A stretch of DNA of 32,324 bases. It comes from Lingula anatina (lineage: Eukaryota > Brachiopoda > Lingulata > Lingulida > Lingulidae). The notes beneath the pieces were generated by a model, which made no database searches, was not told the DNA's origin, and was given only the letters and a program-made list of their open reading frames with translations. A program made the position numbers and the translations under genes. Location: NCBI RefSeq assembly GCF_001039355.2, contig NW_019773937.1:1-32324 (forward strand). The letters are read 5' to 3'. Below are positions 30,214-32,324 of this stretch, in pieces (positions within the stretch are counted from its first letter, which is position 1; each line of letters opens with the position of its first letter).

Positions 30214-32324
30214 AGTAACACATTTCAAGATATGCTACTTGTGACATAGTAGTAATATAAAATATAATAAAATGTAGCTAAGGACCTCAGAAAGAATACT
30301 ACATCATCCATTCTATTTGATCTGACTAACATTTTACAAGCTTGAATTATCTATCTTGAAATACCTAAATACCAAATATATTAAACCAATGTTGAATGCA
30401 TTAATATTAACAGGTCATTGGGCAATGGTTAAGCAGCAAATAATCTAAACAATTAAAAGACATATTAGTTTCAAAATCAGTTTGGTTACTCCTACTGAAC
30501 AAAGTGCACTATAATCTAAATTTCTAAATCTACTGTACATTGGTTACCCACCAGGATCTTATTATATTTTACACACTTTGAAATATTTATCAAAAACAAA
30601 TCCGTTTTTTAAATAAACAACTGGGCGCAGTCACAAAACTTTAAGCACTCTGTCACATTATGTTATACTGAATGATATATTACTTCAGCTCCCAGCTTTC
30701 TATAGTTTCCATATATAGTCTAATCTGGTAATAATACCATACGAAAAAAAATGTTAAAAAAACATAATAATCACCACTTGAGTAGCAAGGCTTCCAACTG
30801 GGGGTCCTGGACTATTATAATGTCATAGATCTAATAACCAGTATACAAAATCCATTACAAGAACTAAATTTCTTTGGGAGTAACCTCGATAACAAGAGCC
30901 ATATAATAAAATAAGCTGAGGACCAATAGATCACAAAAAGTCATCAATATGTCACCGAGAAATGGCAATTAGATGCTGGCTTGCACCTGCCCGACAGACC
31001 TTTAACCAAACCTTCTAATGGTGTCAATTAATTGTGAGCTTCATAGGGGAATAGAACTTTTCATCATAAGTAACAACATTACAGTATCCACAGGTCGGGG
31101 CCATGTTGGGGAGAGTACATGGGGAGAAACATGGGTAGTGGGGTTGGGAAATTGATCATTCTGTCTATGGAAATTGAATTCTGTTCAATCCTGCTGGAAT
31201 CTGGATTTAGTAAAAAGCCCTTTTCTGGTATACAGGTTATTAAATATTTACCAAGAATTCACAGACATGGTAAGCCATCAATTCTCAAGCCTTGTGAAAA
31301 AGAATGAAAACATCTAGAATGACTGCTACATTGGAAGCAAATCATTCTCGTTTTAATCTAACTTGTGAAAAAATTCAGCCACGCGGAACATTTTTAAAAG
31401 TCTAATCGATGACAGGAAGGTTGAATTATTTACTGGCTTCATGTAAATGGCACATTTTTAACAATTGGCATCAAAAATACACACGGTTGTGAATCCATTG
31501 GTGTGCATAGATTAGATGTTATTTTAAGGTAAACATGCAAAAATTCTATCTGTCTTCTACTAACAGTGAAGGATATTGGAAGTCTTTCTGGTAACTTGAG
31601 GAAGTTGCATGATACTGGGGGCTACTGGTATAGAAAACCATTAATTATCACCCAGCTACAATTCCTTTTAACATAAAAATTATTTCAGAAGTGTGAAAAA
31701 AAACCCTGGCAATATAATATGGGAGGAAAGACAGTCCAGTATAGGAACAATCAAATCTGACATCACAATTTTGATACGTGATACAGAAGATCAACTCATT
31801 TGGAGAACTGTAATGTTGTAAACCATGAAGCTTCTGACTGACTATATGATTGCCCTACACAAGTAATTTAGATATATATTTACATCATACATATACATAT
31901 ACATATGACCTTGAGAATGATTGATTACTGTGGCAGCCAGCACTGGAAGAGTGATAACAAGACGTGTGTATATATCTACACTTCCAGTTCCTGACATTCT
32001 GACATTCTGCATTTCTTGGCATTTTCCACACATATCAATACAAACATTGCTCTCAAATGTCGCAATAAATCATTGATATTAGGACTAAATTCTTGTTGGT
32101 TTTGACTTATACCTTTAAAGTTTCACATGAGTAGCAAATACATGTTTTCAATGCCTAAACATTATTTATTCTTGAAGTAATTTAATAAGAAATATTTTAG
32201 TTAAAGACACATGAAACTAACAGGAATAAGACTTCTGTTGATGCAGTTAAAATTCAACTCATTAATTAATTTAAATATTACACTGCCAAATAGATGTCTT
32301 TTTAATATCCTGTTTAAAACAATC

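Larger units (their letters stand above)
22557..32324 (-). other. Teashirt intron or upstream region
   Basis: No coding exon was recognised on either strand in about 9.8 kb. The first teashirt exon, expected to be very short with a basic MPRRKQ-like start, was not found and probably lies beyond 32324. The region contains the 68-bp tandem array with two insertions, a second inverted-repeat element copy, a family-1 element, (AT)n runs and A/T-rich blocks that could hold enhancers. Open frames such as 22906-23172 have no family signature. Confidence 0.55.

Overview
The window is nuclear DNA from an invertebrate animal. It is AT-rich, its genes are split by GT-AG introns with pyrimidine-tract acceptors, and it carries microsatellites ((CA)n, (TG)n, (CT)n(CA)n, (CTTT)n, (AT)n), long homopolymers and several families of short inverted-repeat elements. 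The genes have clear animal orthologues. I cannot name a phylum; a marine lophotrochozoan or invertebrate deuterostome would fit. There are single ambiguous bases at 3634 and 18650.

Three genes are supported. (1) Positions 1-2587, plus strand: the last two coding exons (1-69 and 2311-2587) of a FAM210B-like mitochondrial DUF1279 protein. The junction phases match (AG + C gives a Ser codon). (2) Positions 4195-9609, plus strand: the C-terminal half of dynamin-1-like protein (DNM1L/Drp1). It has six certain or near-certain exons plus two I infer from splice sites and phase: a 24-nt microexon (5442-5465) and a 159-nt exon (6062-6220), both in the variable B-insert. The exons for the GTPase domain and most of the stalk are not in the window. 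FAM210B therefore lies between them and the exons seen here, which implies nesting, partial duplication or an assembly join. (3) Positions 18657-22556, minus strand: a 3.9-kb exon of a teashirt-family (tsh/TSHZ) zinc-finger repressor with a PLDLS CtBP motif and three wide C2H2 fingers. Its first exon is not visible, and its C-terminus is either a short read-through stop at 18619 or splices onward.

Layout: FAM210B tail (1-2587, possible 3'UTR to about 3.8 kb); an inverted-repeat element directly before the first DNM1L exon; DNM1L to 9609 with a possible 3'UTR to about 12.4 kb; a repeat-rich intergenic zone (about 11-18 kb) with a 470-bp long-TIR element, two 167-bp hAT-like elements in opposite orientation, a foldback and microsatellites; the teashirt exon; then about 9.8 kb (22557-32324) of teashirt intron or upstream DNA. 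That last part holds a 68-bp tandem array split by two insertions, a second element family and A/T-rich stretches with possible homeodomain sites.

FAM210B and DNM1L both act at mitochondria, but nothing here shows they are co-regulated; teashirt is a developmental regulator. I found no new defence, mobile or RNA-based system. The most interesting points are the FAM210B/DNM1L arrangement, the inferred alternative-exon structure of the Drp1 variable region, and the tandem array whose fixed period lets two insertions be measured to the base.
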